64,000 nucleotides of DNA from Clostridiales bacterium (lineage in GTDB: Bacteria > Bacillota > Clostridia > Oscillospirales > CAG-272), in contig JAAVZO010000008.1 of NCBI GenBank assembly GCA_022791685.1, forward strand, positions 62,001 to 126,000, given 5' to 3'. This document shows positions 28,569-37,585 of this stretch, in pieces (position 1 is the stretch's first letter; the number at the start of each line of letters is the position of its first letter). Below the pieces are notes generated by a model that ran no database searches, was not told the DNA's origin, and saw nothing but the letters and a program-made list of their open reading frames with translations. The translations under genes were made by a program, and so were the position numbers.

Positions 28569-30149
28569 TTGCAGAACAGCCGAAATGATATGAATGATCG
28601 TTATTCCTACTCAGCGTCAGGTTCGTCGAAAACGAATCGAGTGCAGGGGAATGTGAATCGATCAACGTCGGCGAATCAGGGAGCGGTGCAGCGTCCGCAG
28701 TCTGCGTCAAATCCGACAAGTCCATCGCGACCGACGCATACTTCATCGGGGCAATCCCCGCAGCATATAAACACACCACGCGCGAATACGCAGCCAGCTA
28801 ACACTCGTGGTGCAATAAGCCCACAGAGTACGTCGCAGCGGAGTGCGAATAATTCTCGCACGGCTGTAAAGCGCACGTCGAGTCAAGGTGTTAGCCGCAG
28901 TCAAGCAGTCGGCAGTGTACGCAGCCGCTCAGTTTCGGCTGGTACAACAAAGAAGAAGTCAGCGCTTGATTTCTGGAAACGCACCTTTGCAGTTGACCGT
29001 ACATTGCTTGAACAGCGCGCAATAGTACGTGAGCAGGGAAGCTACGACTATGTATTTTTGATACTTGTACTCGTGCTGCTCGCATTTGGAACGGTCATGG
29101 TTTACTCTGCGAGTTACGCGTATTCGAAGTTCAAATATAACGACAGCTACTACATAATATTCCGTCAGTTCATCTTCATCGTTGTTGGATTTATCGGAAT
29201 GGGCTTTGCGATGTGGTTCAGACCGGAGTGGTACAAGAAATTTGCAGTTCCGATATATATTATCTGCTTTTTGCTGCTATGTGTAGTTCCGATACCGGGT
29301 ATCGGTCGTGCGCACGGTGGTGCGCGTCGTTGGATAAGTCTCGGATTTACTGAAATTCAGCCGTCTGAGTTCATGAAGCTCGGTATAGTTTTAATGCTTG
29401 CTTGGTACTTCGACCGATATTACGAGCGTGTAACAGATTACAAGCATTTCGGACGTTCGACCTTCTTCGGTGTATTTACGCCACTCGCGATAATTGGCGT
29501 TACCTGTATGCTGATAGTTATCGAGAAGCACCTTTCGTGTACGATAATCATGTTCCTAATCGGCGTTACGCTGATGTTCGTCGGCGGCTCGAATGTCAAG
29601 CTGCTTGCCGCGCTCGCCGGAATGGGAGGCGTCGGACTATTGTTGTTCGCGCTGCTTACAGACTACACTAAGCGACGGTTCGACATCTGGATGCACCCGG
29701 AGCACGACCCGCGTGGAGACGGTTATCAGACCTTGCAGGGACTGTACGCGATTGGTTCGGGTGGCTTTTTCGGAGTTGGTATCGGTGAGAGCCGACAGAA
29801 GCATATGTATGTTTCGCAGCCTCAAAATGACTTTATTTTTACGATAGTATGCGAGGAGCTCGGATTCGTTGGCGCGATCGCGGTCGTGCTGCTATTTATA
29901 ATGTTTGCATGGCGCGGATTTATTATTGCGCTGAAAGCACCCGATACATTCTCATCGCTTGTGGTCATAGGAATCGTCAGCAAGGTCGTATTGCAGGCGC
30001 TATTAAATATCGCGGTCGTAACGAACTCGATACCGAACACCGGAATCTCGCTTCCGTTCTTCTCATACGGCGGCTCGTCGCTTTGCATTTTGATGGTCGA
30101 GATGGGAATAATCTTATCTATATCGCGCTTTTCGAAGCAGAAAAAATAG
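28569..30149 (+). CDS. ftsW: SEDS peptidoglycan polymerase FtsW with long N-terminal extension
   Basis: Septal glycosyltransferase that polymerises lipid II. The C-terminal 380 residues carry about ten TM segments and the SEDS motifs: GARRWISLGFTEIQPSEFMKLG near residue 250, GDGYQTLQGLYAIGSGGFFG near 385 and a final NIAVVTNSIPNTGISLPFFSYGG. The first 130 residues are Ser/Thr/Gln/Arg-rich and look disordered, which canonical FtsW lacks. TTG at 28569 lies six bases after GGAGGTGG; the track's ATG at 28554 overlaps that site. Confidence 0.92.
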   Translation: MQNSRNDMNDRYSYSASGSSKTNRVQGNVNRSTSANQGAVQRPQSASNPTSPSRPTHTSSGQSPQHINTPRANTQPANTRGAISPQSTSQRSANNSRTAVKRTSSQGVSRSQAVGSVRSRSVSAGTTKKKSALDFWKRTFAVDRTLLEQRAIVREQGSYDYVFLILVLVLLAFGTVMVYSASYAYSKFKYNDSYYIIFRQFIFIVVGFIGMGFAMWFRPEWYKKFAVPIYIICFLLLCVVPIPGIGRAHGGARRWISLGFTEIQPSEFMKLGIVLMLAWYFDRYYERVTDYKHFGRSTFFGVFTPLAIIGVTCMLIVIEKHLSCTIIMFLIGVTLMFVGGSNVKLLAALAGMGGVGLLLFALLTDYTKRRFDIWMHPEHDPRGDGYQTLQGLYAIGSGGFFGVGIGESRQKHMYVSQPQNDFIFTIVCEELGFVGAIAVVLLFIMFAWRGFIIALKAPDTFSSLVVIGIVSKVVLQALLNIAVVTNSIPNTGISLPFFSYGGSSLCILMVEMGIILSISRFSKQKK

Positions 30150-30213
30150 CAAAGCGTATCCAATAAAGAAAGGCAGACTTCACAAACGCGAAGTCATAGG
30201 ATCTACACATATA

Positions 30214-31338
30214 ATGAGAGTATTGGTAACCGGCGGCGGTACCGGAGGACACGTTAATCCGGCGCTCGCAATTGCCGGCAATATACGTGACAATCAGCCA
30301 GGTTCGGAGATAGCCTTCGTCGGCACGTCCCATGGAATCGAGAATAAGCTTGTGCCTAAAGAGGGTTACAAACTCTATCATGTCGAGGTACAGGGCTTCA
30401 AACGTAAAATAACGCCTTATAATATAAAATCTGCGTGGCTTGCATTCACGTCGCCGATAAAGGCAAAGAAGCTGTTGCAGGGGTTCAAGCCTGACCTCGT
30501 CGTGGGTACTGGCGGATACGTCTGCTGGCCATTATTAAAGGCGGCTGCCGGGATGAAGATACCGACAGCGATACACGAGTCTAACGCAATTCCGGGAGTA
30601 GCTGTAAAAATGCTTGCACGCTATGTTGACCGCATTTACGTCAACTTTGACGCAACAGCAACGGCGCTTGGGGCTGAGTATGCGAGCAAGGTCAAAAAGG
30701 TTGGAAATCCGATAAAGCCTGAGTTTGCGTCGCTCGATTACGAGAGTGCGCGAAAGCAGCTCGGGATCGATGGAAAATATAAGTACTTCATTCTTTCCTG
30801 CGGCGGAAGCATGGGTGCGGAGAAGGTGAATGATGAAATGCTCGCCTTAATGCGCGACTATACTTCAAAGCATCCTGAGATCCTGCATATCCATGCGTCG
30901 GGAGCTGTTGAGTACGAGGCGGCAAAGGCTAAGTTCCGTGAATATGGGCTTGAGAAATGCAGCAACGTTCAGCTGCTCGAATATATCTATGATATGCCGC
31001 TCAGAATGGCGGCTGCTGATATAGTCGTAAACCGCGCCGGAGCGATGACATTGTCCGAGCTTGCGATACTGAAAAAATGCTGCGTATTGATCCCGTCACC
31101 GCACGTTACTGATAATCATCAGTACAAAAATGCGAAAGTGCTCGCAGACGCGAATGCTGCATTGCTATTTGAAGAGCGCGAGCTTACCGGCGGACAACTC
31201 ACTGACGCGATATCGAAGCTTATCGAGGATAAATCGAAGAGAGCAGAGATGTCGAAAAACATCGCGGGATTTGCACTTCCAAACGCAAATCGTGAGATAT
31301 ATTATGATTTATGTCGGCTTTGCGGACACGAAAATTGA
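30214..31338 (+). CDS. murG: UDP-GlcNAc:lipid I GlcNAc transferase MurG
   Basis: Peripheral membrane glycosyltransferase that turns lipid I into lipid II. N-terminal GGGTGGHVNPALAIA is at residues 7-21, HESNAIPG near 127, LSCGGSMGAEKVND near 193 and the donor-site NRAGAMTLSELA near 273 followed by PSPHVTDNHQYKNA. Length 374 is normal. A small hairpin (GACTTC/GAAGTC) precedes the start. Last gene before an internal promoter. Confidence 0.97.
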   Translation: MRVLVTGGGTGGHVNPALAIAGNIRDNQPGSEIAFVGTSHGIENKLVPKEGYKLYHVEVQGFKRKITPYNIKSAWLAFTSPIKAKKLLQGFKPDLVVGTGGYVCWPLLKAAAGMKIPTAIHESNAIPGVAVKMLARYVDRIYVNFDATATALGAEYASKVKKVGNPIKPEFASLDYESARKQLGIDGKYKYFILSCGGSMGAEKVNDEMLALMRDYTSKHPEILHIHASGAVEYEAAKAKFREYGLEKCSNVQLLEYIYDMPLRMAAADIVVNRAGAMTLSELAILKKCCVLIPSPHVTDNHQYKNAKVLADANAALLFEERELTGGQLTDAISKLIEDKSKRAEMSKNIAGFALPNANREIYYDLCRLCGHEN

Positions 31339-31387
31339 AATTCCAGAAAAAAACTGCAATTTCATGTATAAATAAACACAAATTCAC

Positions 31388-31417
31388 TTGACTTTTTGAA
31401 TATCACTATGATATAAT
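31388..31417 (+). promoter_or_regulatory. Internal promoter ahead of ftsQ-ftsZ
   Basis: TTGACT and TATAAT with 18 bases between. The predicted transcript begins near 31424 and carries a whole family 2 repeat element in its leader before ftsQ. Confidence 0.65.
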
Positions 31418-31459
31418 ATTATAAAGCCCATTTTCGGCATTCAGCAAAGATGTCGATAT

Positions 31460-31555
31460 AACATTGTCGCGATGTCCACCGTCTCTAAGGTGGCGGTGAA
31501 CATTTCGCATAAGTGGGGGATTTAATCCCCCACTTATGCCACGACAAGTTGAAAT
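31460..31555. repeat. Double-hairpin repeat element, family 2, copy 2
   Basis: TAACATTGTCGCGATGTCCACC begins the element. Hairpin one is GTCCACC-tail/GGTGG-GAAC-like, hairpin two the perfect GCATAAGTGGGGGATT / AATCCCCCACTTATGC. The outer stem is TTGTCGCG / CACGACAA. It ends GACAAGTTGAAAT. It lies in the leader of ftsQ. Confidence 0.85.
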
Positions 31556-31589
31556 TTATGTATTACGGTTTTTGAAGGCGGGAGGTTAA

Positions 31590-32483
31590 ATGAACAGCTA
31601 TGCAGATGCTCACAATGAGCATGAGCGTCGGGATTCACGATTTTTTACCGGCGACAACAGCGAGCTTCAAAAAATCAAAAGTAAAGAAAGTCTTCAAAAA
31701 TTCGTTCGGCACAACCGTAAGAAAAAGGCATACTCGCGACTGTCATATATTCTAATACTTTTGGTGCTAAGTACACTTTTTCTTATTATCTGTCTCGCGG
31801 TTTTCTTTAAAATAAAAGACGTTGAGGTATTGGGTTCGACACGCTATTCAACTGAAGAGCTGCTCGATTACTGCGGCATTGAAACCGGACAAAGTCTTTA
31901 TGAGGTAAGTTCAAGCGACCTTGCCGGGCTCAGCGACAGGTTTTCGTATATTCGCTCAGCGCGTCTGACGCGGAAGCTGCCACACACGCTTATCATCACG
32001 ATCGTTGAGGATGAGCCGAGCTATTACTGTGAGCTTTATGGCGAATATTTCGTTATGTCGCAGGAGCTGCGGGTGCTTGAACGCTCAAACGATGAAGAGA
32101 AGCTGAAGGAAAACGGGTTGATCATGTTAAAGCTTCCTGAGATAGATTCAGCGATAATCGGTCACAGACTTACATTTACAAGCGATTCTGACGATAAATA
32201 CGTTACAGCATATCTTAATGCACTCGATTCGAGTATGCTGTATAAGCGAGTAACTGCGTTTGATCTGCGGGACAAGTTTGATTTGAAGCTGATATGCGAT
32301 TCGATCTATTTGGTCGAACTCGCAGGCGGCGATGACCTGCCTACCAAGCTAACGGCGACTGCCGGTGTGCTTGCGACAGAAGAAGCATTCCCTGAGGGAG
32401 TGGCAGCACAAATTGATATGGCGAATCCGGCTATGCCGAGCGCTATAGTTAATCCAAGTATAAACATCTCATTTGATCCGTAA
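31590..32483 (+). CDS. ftsQ: Cell division protein FtsQ/DivIB
   Basis: Single-pass membrane protein of the division complex. Cytoplasmic charged N-terminus (about 55 residues, KKKAYSR before the membrane), TM segment LSYILILLVLSTLFLIICLAV, then a POTRA domain starting FKIKDVEVLGSTRYSTEELLDYCGIETGQSL and the FtsQ-type part with RLTRKLPHTLIITIVEDEPSYY. Length 297 and the place before ftsZ support the call. No ftsA is found between them. The ribosome site is GGGAGGT. Confidence 0.88.
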   Translation: MNSYADAHNEHERRDSRFFTGDNSELQKIKSKESLQKFVRHNRKKKAYSRLSYILILLVLSTLFLIICLAVFFKIKDVEVLGSTRYSTEELLDYCGIETGQSLYEVSSSDLAGLSDRFSYIRSARLTRKLPHTLIITIVEDEPSYYCELYGEYFVMSQELRVLERSNDEEKLKENGLIMLKLPEIDSAIIGHRLTFTSDSDDKYVTAYLNALDSSMLYKRVTAFDLRDKFDLKLICDSIYLVELAGGDDLPTKLTATAGVLATEEAFPEGVAAQIDMANPAMPSAIVNPSINISFDP

Positions 32484-32575
32484 TATGTCAGCGGATCTAA
32501 TGAATTTGTCAATAAACAATAATTATATAAATTAAGACGATGGTCTATAAGACTTTAAATTAGGAGGATACTGAA

Positions 32576-33760
32576 ATGGCATTTGAACTCGACGATAGCT
32601 TTGACAGCGGCGTCAAAATAAAAGTAATAGGTGTAGGTGGAGGCGGTAACAACGCTGTAAACCGTATGATATCTACAAATATTCAGGGTGTTGAACTGAT
32701 TGCCGTCAATACCGATAAACAGGCTCTTGACAGATCGGAGGCTTCCCTGAAGATACCGATCGGTGAAAAGCTGACCAAGGGTCATGGTGCGGGTTCAAAT
32801 CCCGAAGTAGGCGCAAGAGCTGCCGAAGAGAGCATTGAGGAGATCAAAAAGGCAATAACCGGCGCTGATATGGTATTCATTACTACCGGTATGGGCGGCG
32901 GTACAGGTACCGGCGCAGCTCCTGTAGTTGCTAAAGCAGCTAAGGATATGGGCATTCTTACCATCGGTATCGTTACTAAGCCGTTTGCATTCGAGGGCAG
33001 AAGACGTATGGCTCAGGCTGAAGCTGGAATCAAGAACCTGATCGAGTGTGTAGACTCGCTGGTCATAATTCCTAATGAGCGTCTGAAGCAGGTTTCCGAC
33101 ACCAGAATCACACTTATGAACGCATTCGAGGTAGCCGACGACGTACTTCGCCGCGGTGCACAGAGTATTTCCGAGCTCATCAACGTTCCCGGAATCATCA
33201 ACCTCGACTTTGCTGACGTTACATCTATAATGAAGTCTGCCGGATACGCTCACATGGGCGTAGGCGACGCTAAGGGTAAGGATAAGGCAGAAATGGCGGC
33301 TAAGGCTGCGATTTCGAGCCCGCTGCTCGAGACTTCGATCGTTGGCGCAAGAGGAATTCTTGTAAGCATAACTGCTTCGCCGGACATCGGACTTGAAGAG
33401 GTCGACCTCGCTTCGAACATGATCATGAACGAAGCTCATCCTGACGCACAGATAATTTGGGGAGCTGCATTCGACCCCGAGCTTGAGGATGAAATGCGTG
33501 TCACCGTTATTGCTACCGGATTTGACAACGCACCTAAGAGTATGCAGAATACTGTAGAATCTCAGCTGAAGGCTGCTGAGGCTGCAAGAGCAACTGCTCA
33601 GCCGACACCATCTACTGCAAGACCAACTGAGAATGCGCAGGCGCAGAAGGCTGCTGAACCAGCCGCTGAGCCGAAGAAAGACAAACAGAACGAGCTCATT
33701 TCCGATGACGATTTCAGTGAAATTATCGGAATCCTTCAGAAGAATAAGCGCGATTTCTGA
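32576..33760 (+). CDS. ftsZ: Cell division GTPase FtsZ
   Basis: Tubulin-like GTPase that forms the division ring. [15 protein letters not shown] is near residue 18, the tubulin signature [10 protein letters not shown] at 108-117, and [11 protein letters not shown] near 206 contributes the synergy loop. A Pro/Ala/Gln-rich linker follows from about residue 315. The end [18 protein letters not shown] is the conserved tail peptide that docks partners, followed by a basic end. 394 residues. Ribosome site AGGAGGA. Confidence 0.98.
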   Translation: MAFELDDSFDSGVKIKVIGVGGGGNNAVNRMISTNIQGVELIAVNTDKQALDRSEASLKIPIGEKLTKGHGAGSNPEVGARAAEESIEEIKKAITGADMVFITTGMGGGTGTGAAPVVAKAAKDMGILTIGIVTKPFAFEGRRRMAQAEAGIKNLIECVDSLVIIPNERLKQVSDTRITLMNAFEVADDVLRRGAQSISELINVPGIINLDFADVTSIMKSAGYAHMGVGDAKGKDKAEMAAKAAISSPLLETSIVGARGILVSITASPDIGLEEVDLASNMIMNEAHPDAQIIWGAAFDPELEDEMRVTVIATGFDNAPKSMQNTVESQLKAAEAARATAQPTPSTARPTENAQAQKAAEPAAEPKKDKQNELISDDDFSEIIGILQKNKRDF

Positions 33761-33795
33761 TAAATTTTATTTAAACACTTAGGAGAAGAAAGAAA

Positions 33796-34857
33796 ATGGC
33801 TATTAAAGTTGCTGTTATCGGTTGTGGAACTATCGCAAATATTGCGCACATTCCGAGCTACCTCAATTGCCCCGACGCAGAGATCAAGTATTTCTGCGAC
33901 ATCATCCCGGAGAGAGCTGACGCTGCTGTTGAAAAATACGGCTGCGGCAAGGCGGTATATGATTACCACGAGATCCTCGACGATCCGGAGATCACCGCTG
34001 TATCGGTCTGCACACCTAACAAGATGCACCCGACCATCGCTTGCGACTTCCTGCGCGCAGGCAAGCACGTGCTCTGCGAAAAGCCGGCTGCACGTACTTA
34101 TGCTGAAGTTCAGGAAATGCAGAAGGTTCAGCATGAGACCGGTAAGATCCTCAACATCGGCGTTGTAAACCGCTTCAACACCGCTGTAAACGAGATCCGC
34201 AAGCTGGTCCAGGCTGGCGAGCTTGGCGAAGTTTACCATGTATACGTAAACTTCCGCGCATTCCGTGGAATCCCCGGACTCGGCGGCGCATTCACCACTA
34301 AGGAGATCGCAGGCGGCGGAGTACTTATCGACTGGGGCGTACATTACCTCGACATCGTTATGTACTGCATGAACGATCCTCAGCCTATTACCGTATCCGG
34401 TAAGGCATTCTCGAAGCTCGGCGTTGATATGCCTAACTACGTATACAACGATATGTGGGCAGAGAACACTAAGGACGTTGTCAACGGAACTTATGACGTT
34501 GATGACTTCGTAACCGGCTTTGTACGTACTGATGGACCGACCATCACCTTCAACGGCGCATGGGCACAGAACGTCAGCGACGCTTCCGGATATATCGAAT
34601 TCCTTGGAACTAAGGGCGGCGTAAAGCTCCGTTACGGCGGAACCTTCGACGTTTCTACTGTTAAGGACGGCAAGCTTGTTACTTATACTCCTGAGTATGA
34701 GATGAAGAATATGTTCCAGGAAGAGATCAACGCATTCGTTCGCTGCACTCAGACTGGCGAGAAGCTCGCTTCCCACGTTGACACCGTTTCTATCACTGCA
34801 AAGATGATGCAGGCGATTTACGATTCTTCTGACGCTGAGAAGGAAATCGTACTTTAA
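33796..34857 (+). CDS. Gfo/Idh/MocA family oxidoreductase
   Basis: NAD(P)-dependent sugar or inositol-type dehydrogenase, cytoplasmic. The Rossmann motif VIGCGTIANIAHIPSYL is at residues 7-23. CEKPAARTYAEVQEM near 95 contains the E-K-P catalytic Lys of the family, and GVLIDWGVHYLDIVMY near 176 carries the conserved D-x-x-x-H. Substrate unknown. It follows ftsZ by 35 bases but is unrelated to division; its codon usage looks richer in C-ending codons, suggesting strong expression. A terminator follows. Confidence 0.9.
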   Translation: MAIKVAVIGCGTIANIAHIPSYLNCPDAEIKYFCDIIPERADAAVEKYGCGKAVYDYHEILDDPEITAVSVCTPNKMHPTIACDFLRAGKHVLCEKPAARTYAEVQEMQKVQHETGKILNIGVVNRFNTAVNEIRKLVQAGELGEVYHVYVNFRAFRGIPGLGGAFTTKEIAGGGVLIDWGVHYLDIVMYCMNDPQPITVSGKAFSKLGVDMPNYVYNDMWAENTKDVVNGTYDVDDFVTGFVRTDGPTITFNGAWAQNVSDASGYIEFLGTKGGVKLRYGGTFDVSTVKDGKLVTYTPEYEMKNMFQEEINAFVRCTQTGEKLASHVDTVSITAKMMQAIYDSSDAEKEIVL

Positions 34858-34879
34858 TAGCATAATCATAAGCCATAAC

Positions 34880-34910
34880 AAAAGAACCGCTCATTTGAGC
34901 GGTTCTTTTT
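34880..34910. terminator. Bidirectional terminator between Gfo/Idh gene and metQ
   Basis: AAAAGAACCGCTCA and TGAGCGGTTCTTTT form a perfect stem with T run on one side and A run on the other, between convergent genes. Confidence 0.9.
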
Positions 34911-34924
34911 ATGTACTATTGTGA

Positions 34925-35725
34925 TCACTTCATCGAGACGACTGCACCAGCGTAGGTGTTGGTGATGTACTCGGCGATCGCGTCGGAGTTGAGCACCTCT
35001 ACGAGCGCCTTTACCTTGTCGAGGTTTTCGTTGCCCTCATGAACAACGAGCACGTTTGCGTAGGTCTGAGCGGCTTCCGACTTAGCGTCCTCAACTGCAA
35101 GAGCGTCTGCGACCTTAAGTCCAGCGTTGATCGCATAGTTACCGTTGATTACGGCGATTGCGGCTTCGTCGAGTACAGTCGGGAGCAGAGCGGCTTCCAT
35201 CTCACGGATATCGAGATTCTTCGGATTCGACTCAATATCGTTCTTTGTAGCAGTAAGTCCGCTGCCTTCCTTCAGCTTGATGAGTCCGTTAGCTTCAAGC
35301 AGCATAAGCGCGCGAGCTTCGTTTGACGGGTCGTTCGGAACAGCTACGATTGCGCCGTCCATGATATCAGCGAGCGAATTTACAGTGCCGGCATATATCG
35401 CATACGGTTCATAGTGGACCTTTGCGACCGATACAAGCTTTGTTCCATTGCTCTTGTTGAAGTCGTCGAGGTAGGGCTGGTGCTGGAAGTAGTTAGCGTC
35501 AACATCGCCGTCGTTGGTGGCGGTATTCGGAGTTACGTAGTCATCCATTATCTTTATTTCGAGCGTGTAGCCCTTTTCTTCCATCAGCGGCTTGCACTGC
35601 TCGAGAATTTCAGCGTGTGGCGTGGTGCTTGCGGCGACAGTGATTTTCTTGTCGTCCTTTGAGCCGCAGGAAACGACCGTAAGGCTGAGCGCAGCGGCGA
35701 GAATGAGTGTGAGTAGTTTTTTCAT
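34925..35725 (-). CDS. metQ: Methionine-binding lipoprotein MetQ
   Basis: Substrate-binding lipoprotein of the methionine ABC importer. The signal ends with V-V-S-C (Cys20). VAASTTPHAEILEQCKPLMEEKGY and NDGDVDANYFQHQPYLDDFN are the NlpA/MetQ family motifs. VAVPNDPSNEARALMLLE lies in the middle. Length 266 is standard. It is the last gene of metN-metI-metQ, 22 bases after metI. The family also includes binders of other methionine derivatives. Confidence 0.93.
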   Translation of the reverse strand: MKKLLTLILAAALSLTVVSCGSKDDKKITVAASTTPHAEILEQCKPLMEEKGYTLEIKIMDDYVTPNTATNDGDVDANYFQHQPYLDDFNKSNGTKLVSVAKVHYEPYAIYAGTVNSLADIMDGAIVAVPNDPSNEARALMLLEANGLIKLKEGSGLTATKNDIESNPKNLDIREMEAALLPTVLDEAAIAVINGNYAINAGLKVADALAVEDAKSEAAQTYANVLVVHEGNENLDKVKALVEVLNSDAIAEYITNTYAGAVVSMK

Positions 35726-35747
35726 TTTAAATTTCTCCTTAGAAATA

Positions 35748-36437
35748 TTATTTGTTTCTGATTCGTTTGTCGCACTTTTTAGCGACGTGATTTAGGACTT
35801 CCTGAATTATCTGCACAAGAATTATCAGGAGCAGTGACGATATGTATTTTACAGTGTCGTCAAACCGATAGAGACCATACTGGATCGCGAGCTGACCAAG
35901 TCCGCCGCCAGCGATGAGGTAGGTCATAGGTGTGTAGCCGAGTATCGTTGTCAGTGCGATCGCACCGCCAATTATCAGCGACGGCTTTGCTTCGGGGATA
36001 AGCACCTTCATTATTATCTGTAGGTTGTTAGACCCCATCGACTGCGCCGCTTCGATCACGCCGCGGTCGACTTCGTGGAACGATGATTCTATCATACGTG
36101 CGACGAACGGTGCGGCGGCGATGACCAGATATACAATGAACGCGTTGTCACCTATTCGTGAGCCGACAAGCAGCTTTGCAATAGGCTGTGTCATTACGAG
36201 AAGGATAATGAATGGCACCGAGCGGATTATATTTACCGCAAGTCCGACTATCCGATTGACTGGAGCGTTCGGAAATATGCTGTTTTTCTCAGTGCCGTAT
36301 AGGAGCACTCCGAGCGGTATTCCGATTATGTAGGACATAAGTGTCGAAATTAGTGTGATTTTCAGAGTGACTATTATGGCATTTCCGTACATCCCAAGCA
36401 TTCCGCCTCCGAATATGCTCTCGAAAAATTCGCTCAT
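35748..36437 (-). CDS. metI: Methionine ABC transporter permease MetI
   Basis: Integral membrane channel of the MetNIQ importer. Protein of 229 residues with five to six TM segments and the coupling-helix motif EAAQSMGSNNLQIIMKVLIPEA near residue 145, typical of the family. MLGMYGNAIIVTLKITLISTLMSYIIGIPLG gives the N-terminal helices. Its ATG overlaps the end of metN by four bases, so translation is coupled. Confidence 0.93.
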   Translation of the reverse strand: MSEFFESIFGGGMLGMYGNAIIVTLKITLISTLMSYIIGIPLGVLLYGTEKNSIFPNAPVNRIVGLAVNIIRSVPFIILLVMTQPIAKLLVGSRIGDNAFIVYLVIAAAPFVARMIESSFHEVDRGVIEAAQSMGSNNLQIIMKVLIPEAKPSLIIGGAIALTTILGYTPMTYLIAGGGLGQLAIQYGLYRFDDTVKYISSLLLIILVQIIQEVLNHVAKKCDKRIRNK

Positions 36438-37429
36438 ATCTCGCTCACCTCCTCGTATTTTAACTCATGTGAGTTAAGATATCCAATTATTCTGAGCTGT
36501 GCGTTTTCATCGTCCGGCAGCTGGAGCAGCATTTGTCCGTATGCCTTTCCACCGATGTTCTTGGTATCAGCGCCCATGATGTTGACCGCTGCACGGCATT
36601 CGAGACAGATATTGGCGACTACCGGCTCTGCGGACGAGCTACCGTCGAATACAAGTCGAATCGTACGCCCACCATTGAAGCTGTGCACCGCTTCGCTCTT
36701 CGGAAGTATCAGGTCGCGCGCGATATCAGATTTTGGCGACAGGAATACGTCGCGCACATCGCCGGACTCGACTATGCTTCCACTGTCGAGAACTGCGACG
36801 CGGCTGCATATTTGTTCGACTACCTTCATCTCGTGCGTTATTATGATAATAGTTACGCCGAGCTTAGCGTTGATATCCTTTAATAATTCGAGGATCGCGC
36901 GTGTGGTGTTCGGGTCGAGCGCGCTGGTTGCCTCATCGCAGAGCAGGACCTGTGGGTCTGTCGCGAGCGCACGTGCAATTGCGACGCGCTGCTTTTGTCC
37001 TCCGGAAAGCTGTGCAGGATATGAATCCATACGGTCGGCGAGCCCGACTATCTCGAGCAGCTCCTTCGCCTTTTGGATCTGCTTCGACTTTGGCACACCC
37101 GATATCTCCATCGGATAGCAGACATTCTTCAAAGCTGTTCTCTGTGACAGCAGATTAAAGCCTTGGAAGATCATTGAAATTTTGCGGCGTTTCTTTCGCA
37201 GCTCCGAGCTTGACAGCGAGCACAAGTCAACGCTGTCGAACAGGATATGTCCCGATGTGGGACGTTCAAGCAGATTGATACAGCGCACGAGTGTGGATTT
37301 TCCCGCGCCCGAAAGTCCGATGATTCCGAATATATCGCCCTTTTCGATGTTGAGCGAAATATCATCCACCGCTTTGACCGTTCCGGCTGCTGTGTCAAAG
37401 TACTTGCATACATTTTTTAATTCTATCAA
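36434..37429 (-). CDS. metN: Methionine ABC transporter ATPase MetN
   Basis: Drives the methionine importer. Walker A GLSGAGKST at residues 38-46, Q-loop IFQGFNLL near 88, signature LSGGQKQRVAIARAL near 140 and Walker B VLLCDEATSALD near 160. The C-terminal domain from about residue 255 looks like the NIL/ACT-type methionine sensor that inhibits uptake when methionine is high. Start codon TTG, seven bases after AAGGAGA. It is preceded by a 250-base leader with its own small ORF and competing hairpins. Confidence 0.93.
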   Translation of the reverse strand: MIELKNVCKYFDTAAGTVKAVDDISLNIEKGDIFGIIGLSGAGKSTLVRCINLLERPTSGHILFDSVDLCSLSSSELRKKRRKISMIFQGFNLLSQRTALKNVCYPMEISGVPKSKQIQKAKELLEIVGLADRMDSYPAQLSGGQKQRVAIARALATDPQVLLCDEATSALDPNTTRAILELLKDINAKLGVTIIIITHEMKVVEQICSRVAVLDSGSIVESGDVRDVFLSPKSDIARDLILPKSEAVHSFNGGRTIRLVFDGSSSAEPVVANICLECRAAVNIMGADTKNIGGKAYGQMLLQLPDDENAQLRIIGYLNSHELKYEEVSEI

Positions 37430-37495
37430 ACCGGTTCTCCTTAGTGAAAATAAAAATAAAAGCCGGTGTTAAATAGCCAGTACGACTATAATAAC

Positions 37496-37585
37496 TCCCG
37501 GACAGAGACAACTTCAGGATATAAAAATAGTACAGCGCTTAAAATGCAGGTACGCCGACAAAACTCCCGCAGCTCAGTGTCCGGG
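37496..37585 (-). promoter_or_regulatory. Competing hairpins of the metNIQ leader
   Basis: On the transcript strand CTCCCGGACA can pair with CGGGAG 12 bases later (followed by TTTT, a weak terminator shape) or with a perfect 10-bp partner TGTCCGGGAG about 75 bases later. The two structures exclude each other. This is the arrangement expected of attenuation. Confidence 0.55.

Noticed and set aside
32795-33439. 214-residue ORF opposite ftsZ, and 45618-46349 opposite argS
   Set aside because: Both are antisense to certain genes, Ser/Arg/Leu-rich, and lack start signals.
33736-34881. 381-residue ORF on the minus strand across the Gfo/Idh gene
   Set aside because: It is the antisense of a well-supported oxidoreductase gene with strong codon bias; its translation has no family motif and no ribosome site.
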